64,000 nt of DNA from Luteolibacter arcticus (GCF_025950235.1 NZ_JAPDDT010000007.1:62001-126000); one strand, 5' to 3'; shown: positions 48,161 through 57,115, counted from the stretch's first letter. Notes: generated from the letters alone by a model not told the origin. Made by a program: numbers and translations.

Positions 48161-50080
48161 ATGAGCGACTCCCTGAAGCACGAATGCGGAATCGCCGCCG
48201 TCCGGCTCCGCAAACCGCTGGCCTATTATTACGACCGCTATGGAACCACCCTTTGGGGGTTCCAGAAGCTTTTCCTGCTGATGGAGAAGCAGCACAACCG
48301 CGGCCAGGACGGGGTCGGCATTGGTTGCGCGAAGCTGGATATGCCACTGGGGCAGCCGTATATTTTCCGCCGCCGCGACAGCGAGCGTGATGGATTGTCG
48401 AACATCTTCCGCAAGGAGATGAAGACCTTCAATAAGATGGTCCGCAAGGGACTCATCGATCCGAAGCGTCCCGACACGATCAAGACGAACTACGATTTCA
48501 GCGGCGAGGTTCTCATCGGGCACCTCCGTTATGGCACCTCCGGCGAGTTCGACGAAGGGTCCTGCCATCCTTACCTGCGCCGGAGCAACTGGCCGACGCG
48601 CACGCTCATGGTCATGGGCAATTTCAACATGACCAATGCGGCGGCGCTGAACCAGGTGCTTGTCGATCGCGGCCAGCATCCGGTCTTCGGCACCGACACG
48701 CAGACGGTGCTCGAGGAGATCGGCTTCCATCTCGATGAAGCGCACACCGACCTCTACCGCAAGCTGCGCGACGAAGGTGTGGATGGCCGCGAGATGCCGG
48801 AGAGGATTTCTTCCGATCTCGATCTCGCGCGCATCGTCGGTGAATCCGCGCAGTCATGGGACGGCGGCTATTCGATCTGCGGTGTGGTCGGCAATGGCGA
48901 CATGTTCGTGATGCGCGATCCGCGCGGCATCCGGCCCTGCCACATGCTGGTCACCGAGGATGTCATCGCCTTCGCTTCCGAGCGGGTGCCGCTGATGACG
49001 GTTTTCGAAGCGGATGCCTCGCAGGTGAAGGCGGTCGATCCGGGTTGCGTGGTCACGATCAAGGCGGACGGCTCTTTCACCGACACGCCGTTTTCCCCGC
49101 CGCAGCGTTTCTCACCTTGCTCGTTTGAGAAGATCTACTTCTCGCGCGGCAATGACCCGCAGATCTACCGCGAGCGCAAGGCGATGGGTGCCGCGCTGGT
49201 CTCGCAGGTGGTGAAGGCGATCGACAGCACCTTCGACAAGGCGGTCTTTTCCTTCATCCCGAACACCGCGGAGACCGCCTACTACGGCCTGATGGATGGC
49301 CTTCGTCTGTATCGCCGCCAGGAAGTCCGTTCCTCCATCCTCGAGGCTCAGGCGAATGGCGAGCTGACTCCGGAGCTGTTGGACGATCTCATTCTCCGCA
49401 ATTGGCCGCGTGGCGAGAAGATCGCCCACAAGGACATCAAGATGCGGACCTTCATCGCGCAGGAGAAGGGTCGCGATCAATTGGTGTCCCACGTTTACGA
49501 CATCACCTATGGGGTGGTGCGTTCCGACGATGCGCTGGTGGCGCTGGATGACTCGATCGTTCGCGGCACCACGCTGAAGAAGTCGATTCTCAAGATTCTG
49601 GCGCGGACCAAGCCGCGGAAGATCGTGGTGTGCTCGACCGCACCGCAGATCCGCTACCCCGATTGCTACGGGATCGACATGTCGGAACTCGGCAAGTTCA
49701 TCGCCTTCCAGGCTACGATCGCGCTTCACCGGCGCGCGGGCCGCCAGTCGTTGCTCGACCGCATCTACGAGGAATGCCGTAGCGAGCTGCAGAAGCCGGT
49801 GGGTGAAATGGTCAACCGCGTGAAGGGCGTCTATGAGGCCTTCACCGACGACGAGGTCTCGGCGGAAATCAGCCGCATGGTCTCGCCGGAGGATATCGAC
49901 TGCGACGTGCAGGTGATCTTCCAGACGATCGAAAACCTCCGCGCTTCCGTGAAGGGTCCGTGCGGTGATTGGTACTTCACCGGCGACTATCCGACGGCCG
50001 GTGGATACGCGATGGTCAACTCGGCGTATGTGAATTGGTACGATGGGGTGGGTGGGCGCAGCTACGGTTTGCCGTTCTGA
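48161..50080 (+). CDS. purF: Amidophosphoribosyltransferase PurF (long form)
   Basis: Makes phosphoribosylamine from PRPP and glutamine, the first committed step of purine synthesis. The class II glutamine amidotransferase domain begins at Cys9 (MSDSLKHECGIAAVRLRKP; an 8-residue propeptide is presumably removed). LIGHLRYGTSG and GNFNMTN follow, then WDGGYSICGVVGNGDMFVMR, and a phosphoribosyltransferase domain with DSIVRGTTLKKSI (PRPP-binding loop). At 639 residues it is longer than the ~470-residue E. coli enzyme and is closer to the long form found in Bacteroidota and PVC bacteria. A ~100-residue C-terminal extension is present. Pyrimidine-rich repeats stand right before the start. Confidence 0.92.
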   Translation: MSDSLKHECGIAAVRLRKPLAYYYDRYGTTLWGFQKLFLLMEKQHNRGQDGVGIGCAKLDMPLGQPYIFRRRDSERDGLSNIFRKEMKTFNKMVRKGLIDPKRPDTIKTNYDFSGEVLIGHLRYGTSGEFDEGSCHPYLRRSNWPTRTLMVMGNFNMTNAAALNQVLVDRGQHPVFGTDTQTVLEEIGFHLDEAHTDLYRKLRDEGVDGREMPERISSDLDLARIVGESAQSWDGGYSICGVVGNGDMFVMRDPRGIRPCHMLVTEDVIAFASERVPLMTVFEADASQVKAVDPGCVVTIKADGSFTDTPFSPPQRFSPCSFEKIYFSRGNDPQIYRERKAMGAALVSQVVKAIDSTFDKAVFSFIPNTAETAYYGLMDGLRLYRRQEVRSSILEAQANGELTPELLDDLILRNWPRGEKIAHKDIKMRTFIAQEKGRDQLVSHVYDITYGVVRSDDALVALDDSIVRGTTLKKSILKILARTKPRKIVVCSTAPQIRYPDCYGIDMSELGKFIAFQATIALHRRAGRQSLLDRIYEECRSELQKPVGEMVNRVKGVYEAFTDDEVSAEISRMVSPEDIDCDVQVIFQTIENLRASVKGPCGDWYFTGDYPTAGGYAMVNSAYVNWYDGVGGRSYGLPF

Positions 50081-50180
50081 GGTGTCCTTCGAACTGTAGG
50101 CGTGCTGGTGACAGCGCGGAATGGGATGAGCGTGCCTGCATTCACCAGAGTGTTGGAGCACCTCGGGTCGCGGCTTTGGC

Positions 50181-50477
50181 GATCCCGGAGGGATCCCAGC
50201 GAGTAGCCGGTGGTCGCAGCCGCGTAGCGGCGAAGACCACCGGACCCAAAGGAATGCGAAAGGAATCCCGGAGGGGATTCCAGCCGGGCCGGAAGCACCC
50301 CGCGGTTTCTAACAATTCCACCCGGTCGGAACGAGAGCCGGGATAGCAGCCGTCTCCGTTATTCATGCCCGGCTTGAACCCCATCCGGGGTTCCTGTCAT
50401 GTCGCCTTCTAACCGGGGGTGTCGCTCGTGCCTCGCTCGACCCCCGGCTACTCGCTTCTTCCCCTCCGGGGAAGAAG
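50181..50477. repeat. Cluster of at least six perfect hairpins (palindrome array)
   Basis: Stems found: 50181-50186/50190-50195; CCGGTGGTC 50207-50215/50235-50243; GGAATCCC 50262-50269/50274-50281; GAACCCC 50376-50382/50387-50393; CCGGGGGT 50413-50420/50440-50447; CTTCTTCCCC 50455-50464/50468-50477. Six perfect dyads in 300 bases is far above what a random GC-rich gap would show. No coding frame here is convincing. Looks like a mosaic intergenic repeat or a structured RNA. The rest of 50081-50180 and 50478-50640 holds nothing I can name. Confidence 0.5.
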
Positions 50478-50639
50478 GCCGCCGGATTTGTTGTGGTCGG
50501 GTTTTGAGGCAGGCCGGTGACACCAAGGAATGGTCCCTCACGGCGCGCATTCCCATGAATGCGTCTCCGGGAACCGGCTCCAAGGTGGATTTCGGGCTGC
50601 CGCCTTAGATTCACGGATTTCCGTAAAGCCTTGATTCTC

Positions 50640-51190
50640 CGAGCATCGCCTTACCCGGATCACCTATTTTTAAAAGATTTCCACCTTTTTTGGAAATCAG
50701 GGTCCCAGAGTGCGATTGGGATAGTATGACGAGCTTCTTCCACCTCCAAACCTCCTCGACCGGATCGCAAGTTCCGGGGGGTGCTTTCGGGACGGGCGGG
50801 GAACAAGGACTGGAGAAACTCGTGGCACCGTTTCGGGGCGCAAGCCCCGCGGTGCCGACCTCTTTCCAAAAAACACCGGCCCGCCTTTCGGGGGGAACGG
50901 TGGCCACAAGCAGACGACGGATCGCGAACGGTGCCGGGGGGCTCGTTTCGCGGATGTCCAAGCCGGCCACCGTCTGTGAGGCGATCGGTGCCAGGGGAAC
51001 GACACCTGCCCGTCGGGGGACAGGCAAGGTGTCGGCCCCACGGTTTTTCAGACTCTGGTTACCGTAGTATTCAAGCGCGCCCGGGGCCGGGTGGTCCCGG
51101 CGCGCTGAAATTTTCCACGATTACACACACACGGAGAGGCTGGGACGGAACGATCCGGGGGGATCGGGGGCCGTTCCGGCTTTTCTGTTT
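50640..51190 (+). ncRNA. Candidate structured non-coding RNA ending at an intrinsic terminator
   Basis: No gene is evident, yet the strand folds well. At 50824-50856 GGCACCG pairs with CGGTGCC around an inner CGGGGC-GCAA-GCCCCG (a GNRA tetraloop). At 50874-50902 CACCG pairs with CGGTG. At 51001-51033 GACACC-TGCC pairs with GGCA-A-GGTGTC. At 51074-51106 AGCGCGCC pairs with GGCGCGCT. A plus-strand terminator closes the stretch (next entry). CACCG/CGGTG segments recur and could form alternative pairs. It lacks the signatures I know of RNase P, tmRNA, SRP and 6S RNA. The 5' end is a guess. Span and transcription need proof. Confidence 0.35.
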
Positions 51191-51191
51191 T
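51146..51191 (+). terminator. Rho-independent terminator, plus strand
   Basis: CGGAACG (51146-51152) pairs with CGTTCCG (51172-51178), with an inner ATCC/GGAT stem, and is followed by GCTTTTCTGTTTTT. It is 1.07 kb past the purF stop, too far to be the obvious end of that transcript, and supports a separate plus-strand RNA upstream. The next 190 bases up to the epimerase gene hold no further gene. Confidence 0.65.
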
Positions 51192-51379
51192 TGTGGGGGT
51201 GGATCGAGTTCTGGATGCGCCGTAGCCCGCCGCGCCCAGCAACTGCCAAGAATGCGGCGCTCCTCCGGGTCTCCAACTTATCGTTTCAGCAGTCCGGATG
51301 TCCGACCGCTGGGGAGGGTGACGCGGTGGCACCTAGCATCTCCCCGTGGATCTGCGCGTCGACGGGACGTCGACGCCCC

Positions 51380-52294
51380 TTATTTCCGGAAGAACTCCAG
51401 CGTTGTTGCCAGGGACTGGTCGAGCGAGTGCTGCGGCTGCCAGCCGGAACCGCGGAGCTTGTCGGCGCTGGAGCGCGAGTGCTTCACGTCGCCGGCGCGT
51501 TCGGGGCCGTGGAGGACTTGGGATGATGAACCGGCTGCCGCGAGGATCTTCGAGGCGAGATCGTTGATCGTCATCTGGCCGCCGTAGCCGGCATTGAAGA
51601 CGCCGGTCACGCCGGGAGTTTCGACGGCGAATGACAGCGCGCCGACGATGTCCTTCACGTAGATGAAGTCGCGGGTTTGCTCGCCGTCGCCATGGACGGT
51701 GATGTCTTCGCCTTTGATTGCCTTCTCGATGAAGATGGGTACGGCTGCGGCGTAGGCACCCTTGGGATCCTGACGCGGGCCGAAGACGTTGAAGAAACGG
51801 ATCGCTGCCGTTTCGAGGCCGCGCTCGCGGTTGAAGAGGTCGAGGTAGTACTCACCATCGAGCTTGGTGACGGCGTACGGGCTCTTCGGCTCGGGCAGCA
51901 TCGTCTCAAGCTTCGGCACCGTCGGGTTGTCGCCGTAGATCGCGGCGGAGGAAGCGAAGACGAGCTTCTTCACGCCCGCTGCGGCGGAGGCTTCGAGGAC
52001 ATTGAGGAGACCGTGGACATTGATGTCCACGCACTCGGCGGGCTTCGCCATCGACTCCGGCACGCTGACGAGAGCGGCGAGATGGAAGACGTAGTCGACG
52101 CCTTCGACTGCTTTCGCCACGACCTCGCGATCGGTGATCGAACCTTCGATGAAGACGTGCTTCAGTCCATCGAGATTCTTGCGGTAGCCGGTGCGGAGGT
52201 TGTCGAGCACGCGGATCTCATCCGCCCTGTCCTGATAGTGCTCGACGATGTGAGAGCCGATGAAGCCGGAGCCTCCGGTGACGAGGATTTTCAT
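51380..52294 (-). CDS. NAD-dependent sugar-nucleotide epimerase (GalE/WbpP-like)
   Basis: A 304-residue extended short-chain dehydrogenase. NAD site GGSGFIGSHIVEHY (7-20), DNLRTGYRKNLD, HLAALVSVPESM, FASSAAIYGD and the catalytic YAVTK (Tyr-x3-Lys); sugar-nucleotide motifs GPRQDPKGAYAAAVPIF and VHGDGEQTRDFIYVKDIV follow. The closest match by motif is UDP-GlcNAc/UDP-Glc 4-epimerases. The neighbouring gene is an N-acetylhexosamine-kinase-like enzyme on the same strand, which suggests a hexosamine salvage or precursor pair. The two are separated by 105 bases with an inverted repeat. Confidence 0.88.
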   Translation of the reverse strand: MKILVTGGSGFIGSHIVEHYQDRADEIRVLDNLRTGYRKNLDGLKHVFIEGSITDREVVAKAVEGVDYVFHLAALVSVPESMAKPAECVDINVHGLLNVLEASAAAGVKKLVFASSAAIYGDNPTVPKLETMLPEPKSPYAVTKLDGEYYLDLFNRERGLETAAIRFFNVFGPRQDPKGAYAAAVPIFIEKAIKGEDITVHGDGEQTRDFIYVKDIVGALSFAVETPGVTGVFNAGYGGQMTINDLASKILAAAGSSSQVLHGPERAGDVKHSRSSADKLRGSGWQPQHSLDQSLATTLEFFRK

Positions 52295-52313
52295 AAGGGA
52301 GACAGAAGACGGG

Positions 52314-52379
52314 AAGACGACAGATGGAAGACTTGAGGACGAACGAGAAGACCCTTTCGAGTCTTCTGTCTGTCGTCTT
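52314..52379. repeat. 20-bp inverted repeat of AAGAC-rich type
   Basis: Arms 52314-52333 and 52360-52379 are reverse complements at 18 of 20 positions around a 26-base loop, between the epimerase and the kinase-like gene. Similar AAGAC/GTCTT-rich sequence occurs at 63591-63760, where GACGCAAGAC is directly repeated, suggesting a dispersed intergenic element. Confidence 0.45.
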
Positions 52380-52399
52380 GGGGCCTTCTGTCTGGCTGA

Positions 52400-53551
52400 T
52401 TAGGCAGCGGCCACGATCTTGTCGCTGCCGGCGGCGACTTGCACCATTTCTTCCATACGCTCGAGATTTTCCTCGATCGCCTTCACCATCGCGAACTGCG
52501 AGCGGCAGCGGTCGAGGTTGTGGCCGGGGCGCTTGGTCTTGAAGTAGGTGTCGCCCTGCAGGTAGTCGGTGAGGAAGCGGATGCCGCACTCGAGCGTGAG
52601 CAGCTTGCCGGAGAAGGCGAGGTGATCGATTTCGGCGCGGTTGAGGAAGGAGGCGGCGCTATCGACGTAGCCTCGGACCAGCGCATCGAAGCGATCGAGG
52701 CGGATATTGATCAGCGAGAGGTCGGTCTCATCCTCGCGGGTGGTCGGCGTGGCGGTACGGACCATGTCGCCGAAGTCATAGAGCACCGAGCCGGGCATGG
52801 TGGTGTCGAGGTCGATCACGCACACGCCTTCCGAGGTCACATCGTCGAGCAGGACGTTGTTGAGCTTGGTATCGTTGTGAGTGACGCGCTCGGGGATCAC
52901 ACCTGCAGCGATCAGGTCGGTGACCTTGCGGCAGTCGGTGGCACGGGACAGCGCGAACTCGATCTCCGGTTGGCAATTGCGCGCGCGGCCGAAGCTGTCG
53001 CTGGCGATCGCTTCCTGAAGTGCCTGGAGGCGCTTCGGCGTGTGGTGGAAATTCGGAATGGTCTCGTTCAGGCGGTTGCCGCCAAGGTCGGCCGCGAGCT
53101 TCTGGAACTCGCCGAAAGACTTGGCCGCTTGCTCCGCCTGGAGGTTGGTACGGATTTCATCGTAGCCGCGGGCGCGCTCGATGAATGGGTAGGTGCGCCA
53201 GAAGTTGCCCTCGCGATCGATCACGTAGGGCTTGCCGTCCAAGCCGGGCAGCACGGTGAGCGTGCGACGGCGGGCTTCCGGGTGATCCTGGTCGAGAAGA
53301 CGGGCGAGCGAGTGAGCGGTGACGCGCTCGATATTCTCCATCAGGCTCGCCGGATCCTTGAAAATGTGATGGTTGATCCGCTGGTGGATGTAGCGAATGC
53401 GGATGCCGGCTTGGTCGTACCACGCGCAGTACGTGTCGTTGATGTGCCCCGAGCCATAAGGCTGGGCATCCACGAAGTCGGCTCTCATATCGAAGAGGCC
53501 GGCAATTTGTCGGACATCATGCATGCCAAGGGGGTAGGTGTGAAAGATCAT
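52400..53551 (-). CDS. APH-fold sugar kinase, N-acetylhexosamine 1-kinase (NahK)-like
   Basis: A 383-residue aminoglycoside-phosphotransferase-fold protein. The Brenner motif is RVTHNDTKLNNVLLDDVT and the metal-binding DFG-like motif is VCVIDLDTTMPGSVLYDFGD. The pair HNDTKxNNVLLD and IDLDTTMPG is characteristic of the NahK group, which phosphorylates GlcNAc/GalNAc at C1. NahK functions beside a UDP-sugar epimerase in the lacto-N-biose/galacto-N-biose pathway of bifidobacteria; here an epimerase is the next gene. I infer phosphorylation of a free hexosamine, possibly for mucin- or glycan-derived sugars. Other APH-fold kinases are possible. Confidence 0.78.
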   Translation of the reverse strand: MIFHTYPLGMHDVRQIAGLFDMRADFVDAQPYGSGHINDTYCAWYDQAGIRIRYIHQRINHHIFKDPASLMENIERVTAHSLARLLDQDHPEARRRTLTVLPGLDGKPYVIDREGNFWRTYPFIERARGYDEIRTNLQAEQAAKSFGEFQKLAADLGGNRLNETIPNFHHTPKRLQALQEAIASDSFGRARNCQPEIEFALSRATDCRKVTDLIAAGVIPERVTHNDTKLNNVLLDDVTSEGVCVIDLDTTMPGSVLYDFGDMVRTATPTTREDETDLSLINIRLDRFDALVRGYVDSAASFLNRAEIDHLAFSGKLLTLECGIRFLTDYLQGDTYFKTKRPGHNLDRCRSQFAMVKAIEENLERMEEMVQVAAGSDKIVAAA

Positions 53552-53704
53552 ACATTCCAGAAAAAAATGACTTTTGCGATTCTGGAAATGCGCTTCGTTA
53601 CTGGGATTTTGCGAAGGGGATGAGTCTTGATGTCGCTGGAATTTAGCCGGAGAAAGCGGGGGATTTGGGTTGATCCGGGGCGGGGGCGGCGGGGAGTTTG
53701 GTTC

Positions 53705-54376
53705 ATGTTCGTGCCGGGCTTCCGCGAGTTGGTGAAAGAGGGATGGGTGAAGATCCTCGATGAGCTAAAGATTTCCGGCGGTCTGCCGGTGCCCGAGCTG
53801 AGCCGGCGGCTGGGCGGGAGCTACATGGGCATGAAGGACCAGTGCGACCGGCTGGTGAAGCTGGGCTATCTGGAGCGCTGGCGGCTGCCGCGGCAGGAGG
53901 TGGGGCGGCCGGAAATCATGTACCGGCTGGCCCCGAAGGCGGAGGCGATCTTTCCCCAGGCCGGCGTTTCGCTGTCGCTGGAATTGCTGGATGCGGCGCG
54001 GGCGCTGTTTGGCGCCGCCGCGCCGGAGCGGCTGCTGATGCAGTATTTCAGCCAGCTCCGCGAGCGCTGGCGGCCGAAGCTGACCAAGGCGAAGTCGCTG
54101 GTCGAGCGGGCGACCCTGCTGTCCGGGCTGCGCGAGAAGGAGGGCTGCTTCGGGCGCTGCAAGTATGATCCCGCGCGGGGTTTCCGAATTGAGGAATACC
54201 ACCATCCGCTGCAGACCGTCTTCCAATCGTATCCGGGGGCGGTCACCCTGGAGGTCCGGATGATGGAGGAGCTTCTCGGCGCCCGCATCGTGCGGAAGGA
54301 GGTGCCCGGGGGGCGTGGCGGTCCGGCGCGGATCGATTACGAGGTGGCGACGCTCGGCGTGCGGGAGGGGGTTTAA
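53705..54376 (+). CDS. Winged-helix transcriptional regulator (ArsR/SufR-like), 223 aa
   Basis: The N-terminal winged-helix region starts at FRELVKEGWVKILDELKISG with LPVPELSRRLGGSYMGMKDQ, CDRLVKLGYLER and EVGRPEIMYRLAPKAEAIFP, the pattern of SufR/DeoR-like helix-turn-helix proteins. In the C-terminal domain EYHHPLQTVFQSYPGAVTLE and MMEELLGARI resemble the SufR sensory region, but the Cys residues that hold its Fe-S cluster are mostly missing (only GCFGRC remains). Start at 53705 (GGGGAG 8 bases upstream) preferred; ATG 53630 would add a low-complexity basic stretch. It is divergent from the NahK-like gene, which it may control. Confidence 0.7.
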   Translation: MFVPGFRELVKEGWVKILDELKISGGLPVPELSRRLGGSYMGMKDQCDRLVKLGYLERWRLPRQEVGRPEIMYRLAPKAEAIFPQAGVSLSLELLDAARALFGAAAPERLLMQYFSQLRERWRPKLTKAKSLVERATLLSGLREKEGCFGRCKYDPARGFRIEEYHHPLQTVFQSYPGAVTLEVRMMEELLGARIVRKEVPGGRGGPARIDYEVATLGVREGV

Positions 54377-54457
54377 AGCGGCGCTTTGATTTAATTGCGA
54401 GGCGGTTGAATAGTCCTCGACCGTCTTCGGTCAAATGCCCGCTATCCCCATCTACCG

Positions 54458-57115
54458 ATGAAACCCCGCCGCCTGATTTGGGCATCGTCTGCCCTGTGCC
54501 TCCTGATCGCTTCCTGCGACAAAACGAAATCCACGTCTGCCGCCGCCTCCGGTGGCAGCGATGCTACTGCCGATGCCCTCGCCGCGGAACGCGCCGCCCT
54601 GGAGGATGAGCGCATGGCGCTCGAACGACAGCGCCTCGAAGACGAGCGCCTGGCGTTGGATGCGGAGAAGGCCGCGCTCGAGGCCGAGCGGGAAGCCCGC
54701 CTCGCCGATCGCGAGCAAGACGTCGAGCAGCGCGACCTTTCCCTTGAGGAAAGACAACAGGCATTGGCGGACCGTGAGCTGGATCTCCGTGATCGCGAAG
54801 GGGAGCTCGCCGATCGCGAGGCAGGTCTCAGCGACCGCGAGCTGGAACTTGCCGGCCAGGAGTCGCTCGATGATTGGGAGCCAGAGCCCATCGAGGATTA
54901 TCAAGAGCCGGTCGCCGACTACGGAACCTTTTACGATGACCTGCAGCCCTACGGCTCGTGGTTCGAAACGCCGGACTACGGTTACGTGTACCAGCCGAGC
55001 ATCGTGGTGCAGGACAATTCATGGCGGCCATACACGCGCGGGCGTTGGGCATGCACGAATCGCGGCTGGGCATGGGTGTCGGATGAGCCTTTCGGCTGGG
55101 CATGTTTCCACTATGGTCGCTGGACCTTGCTCGGCGGCAAGGGATGGGTGTGGGTGCCCGGCGACGAGTGGGCGCCATCGTGGGTCTCCTGGCGTGAAGG
55201 CGACGACTGCGTCGGCTGGGCACCGCTGCCGCCGGAGACGCTGTGCTATCGCGGCCGCGGCTGGGACCGCAATGTTGAGAAGGACTTCGGCATCGGGCAT
55301 GGATGCTTCACCTTCGTCCACTGCCGGAACATGGCGGACCCGATCTGGCGTCATTGCCTGCCGGTCGGGCAGAACAACATCTTCATCAAGAAGACGGTCA
55401 ACATCACCAACATCCACATGGATCGTGATCGCGTGGTCAGTGGTGGACCGCGCTTTGAAAAGCTGCGCGCGATGGTCGGCAAGCCATGGCGGGTCTATCA
55501 GCTCGATACCGATCGCTTCCAAGGCCTGCGAGATCTTGCCCATCGCAAGAGCGAACTCCGCGGCAATCGTCTCTCGGTTTTCGCGCCGAGCATGAACACG
55601 CGCTGGAATGCCGAGCTCAAGCCCCAGCGTGTGGCTGGCAAGTGGGATGACGTGAAAACCGTCCGTGCTGAAAGTGGCATCAAGCCGGAGTGGACCGAGC
55701 GCTTCCGTGAGTCGCGGCAGAAGCAGAAGGAGCAAGCGGTGGCGTGGAAGCGAGACCATTCCGCAGGCGAGGACGTGAAGAAGCAGCTCGAAGTCAACCG
55801 CGAGAAAGTGGCCGAAGCTCAGAAGACCTATCAAGCGAAGCAGCGCGAACTCGTCGAAGCCCGTCGCGAGAAGCAGATGGAGAAGCAGATGGAGAAGCAG
55901 ATGGAGAAGCAGATGGAGAAGCAGGAACAACTGGCTGAGAAGCGCGGGCAGCAAGCCAAGACCAAACCCACGCCGGGAAGCGTGGCCGGACAGCCGGCGA
56001 CTCCTGACAAGGGGGCTCAAGGAGAAGCCGCCGATCGCAAGCCGTCGCTTGCCGAACGTCAGCGCGAATTGGCAGAGCGCATGCGCGAGTCGCGCAATCG
56101 TGGCCAAGCCGAACCTCAAGCGGAGACGCCGGCGGATCGCACCTCGCGTCCGGGTAATCCATCGGCCGGTGAAACCGCGGACAACCGTCGTCCACGCCAG
56201 CCTCGCACGGAGACCCCACGTGCGACTCCCGCGGAGCCGACGACGCGGCCGGCCCAACCCCAGCTTCCGGAGGGGATGGTGCCGCGAGGTGAAGCGAACG
56301 AGGGCGGGGTCGCACAACGTGAAAACCGTCGTCCGACGCCACAGCCAGTCGTGCCGGGACGTGCAGGAAATGATGGTGCGGTCGCGCAGGATGAAACCCG
56401 TCGCCAGCAGCTTCAGGAAGCGCGGGCTCAGCAGCAGGAACCGATGCGCCAGCGTCAGGAGGAAGCCCGCCAGCGCCAGGAGGAGTCCCGGCAAACGCAA
56501 GATCGTTCGCGCGCCGAAGCAGAAGAAGGCGGTCGCCGTGAACTGGTGGAGCAAGCACGCCGCGAGCAGCAGGAAGCTGCTCGCCAGAAAGCCGATCAAG
56601 CGCGTCAGCAACAAGAAGCGGGCCAACGCCAGATGGAGGAAAGCCGTCAACGCCAGCAGGAAGAAGCGCGTGCGAGCCAGGAGCAGTCGCGCCGTCAGGC
56701 CGAAGACAATCAACGCCGCCAGCAACAGGAGGAGATGCAGAAGCAGCAGCAGGAGACTGCCCGCCAGCAACAAGAAGAGCGTGCGCGTGCGCAGCAGGAG
56801 GAACGCGCACGTCAACAAGAGCAGCAACGTGCGCAGCAGGAGGAGCGCATGCGTGAACAACAGGAGCGTGCGCGCCAGCAAGAAGAAGCACGCGCACGCC
56901 AGCAGGAAGAGATGCAGCGTCGCCAGGAGGAAGCGCGTCGCGAAGCCGATGAGCGTTCCCGCCAACAGCAGGAGGAGCGAGCCCGTCAGCAAGAGGAGTC
57001 GCGTCGCCAACAAGAAGAACGCCAGAAGGAACAGCAGGAGCCCTCACGCCAGGAACAAGACGAGCGCAACCGCAAGCAGCAGGAAGAAGGACAGCGCACG
57101 CGCGGCGGACGTTGA
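54458..57115 (+). CDS. Large lipoprotein with coiled coil, DUF6600-like domain and Q/R/E-rich tail, 885 aa
   Basis: Signal peptide with lipobox LIASC (Cys20). A coiled coil at ~40-135 (AALEDERMALERQRLEDERL and similar) is followed at about 150-345 by a Trp/Tyr-rich DUF6600-like region (FYDDLQPYGSWFETPDYGYV, GWAWVSDEPFGWACFHYGRW, GWVWVPGDEWAPSWVSWREG). The tail ~470-885 is a charged low-complexity rod of Gln, Glu, Arg repeats. Four 12-base copies of the codons for EKQM lie at 55868-55915. It is presumably anchored to a membrane and extends into the periplasm or to the surface. The function is unknown. It stands alone between divergent genes. Confidence 0.8.
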   Translation: MKPRRLIWASSALCLLIASCDKTKSTSAAASGGSDATADALAAERAALEDERMALERQRLEDERLALDAEKAALEAEREARLADREQDVEQRDLSLEERQQALADRELDLRDREGELADREAGLSDRELELAGQESLDDWEPEPIEDYQEPVADYGTFYDDLQPYGSWFETPDYGYVYQPSIVVQDNSWRPYTRGRWACTNRGWAWVSDEPFGWACFHYGRWTLLGGKGWVWVPGDEWAPSWVSWREGDDCVGWAPLPPETLCYRGRGWDRNVEKDFGIGHGCFTFVHCRNMADPIWRHCLPVGQNNIFIKKTVNITNIHMDRDRVVSGGPRFEKLRAMVGKPWRVYQLDTDRFQGLRDLAHRKSELRGNRLSVFAPSMNTRWNAELKPQRVAGKWDDVKTVRAESGIKPEWTERFRESRQKQKEQAVAWKRDHSAGEDVKKQLEVNREKVAEAQKTYQAKQRELVEARREKQMEKQMEKQMEKQMEKQEQLAEKRGQQAKTKPTPGSVAGQPATPDKGAQGEAADRKPSLAERQRELAERMRESRNRGQAEPQAETPADRTSRPGNPSAGETADNRRPRQPRTETPRATPAEPTTRPAQPQLPEGMVPRGEANEGGVAQRENRRPTPQPVVPGRAGNDGAVAQDETRRQQLQEARAQQQEPMRQRQEEARQRQEESRQTQDRSRAEAEEGGRRELVEQARREQQEAARQKADQARQQQEAGQRQMEESRQRQQEEARASQEQSRRQAEDNQRRQQQEEMQKQQQETARQQQEERARAQQEERARQQEQQRAQQEERMREQQERARQQEEARARQQEEMQRRQEEARREADERSRQQQEERARQQEESRRQQEERQKEQQEPSRQEQDERNRKQQEEGQRTRGGR

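Noticed and set aside
49112..50161. A 349-codon minus-strand frame opposite purF
   Set aside because: Antisense to the conserved PRPP-binding half of PurF.
50640..51190. RNase P RNA, tmRNA, SRP or 6S RNA
   Set aside because: No GAGGAAAGUC-type core, tRNA-like end, tag reading frame, GGAAG/GCAGG SRP loop or 6S bubble could be found on either strand; kept only as an unnamed candidate.
50690..51587. Open frames of 110-270 codons in the gap after purF
   Set aside because: They cross hairpins and the terminator, have no ribosome-binding sites and encode biased, motif-free sequences.
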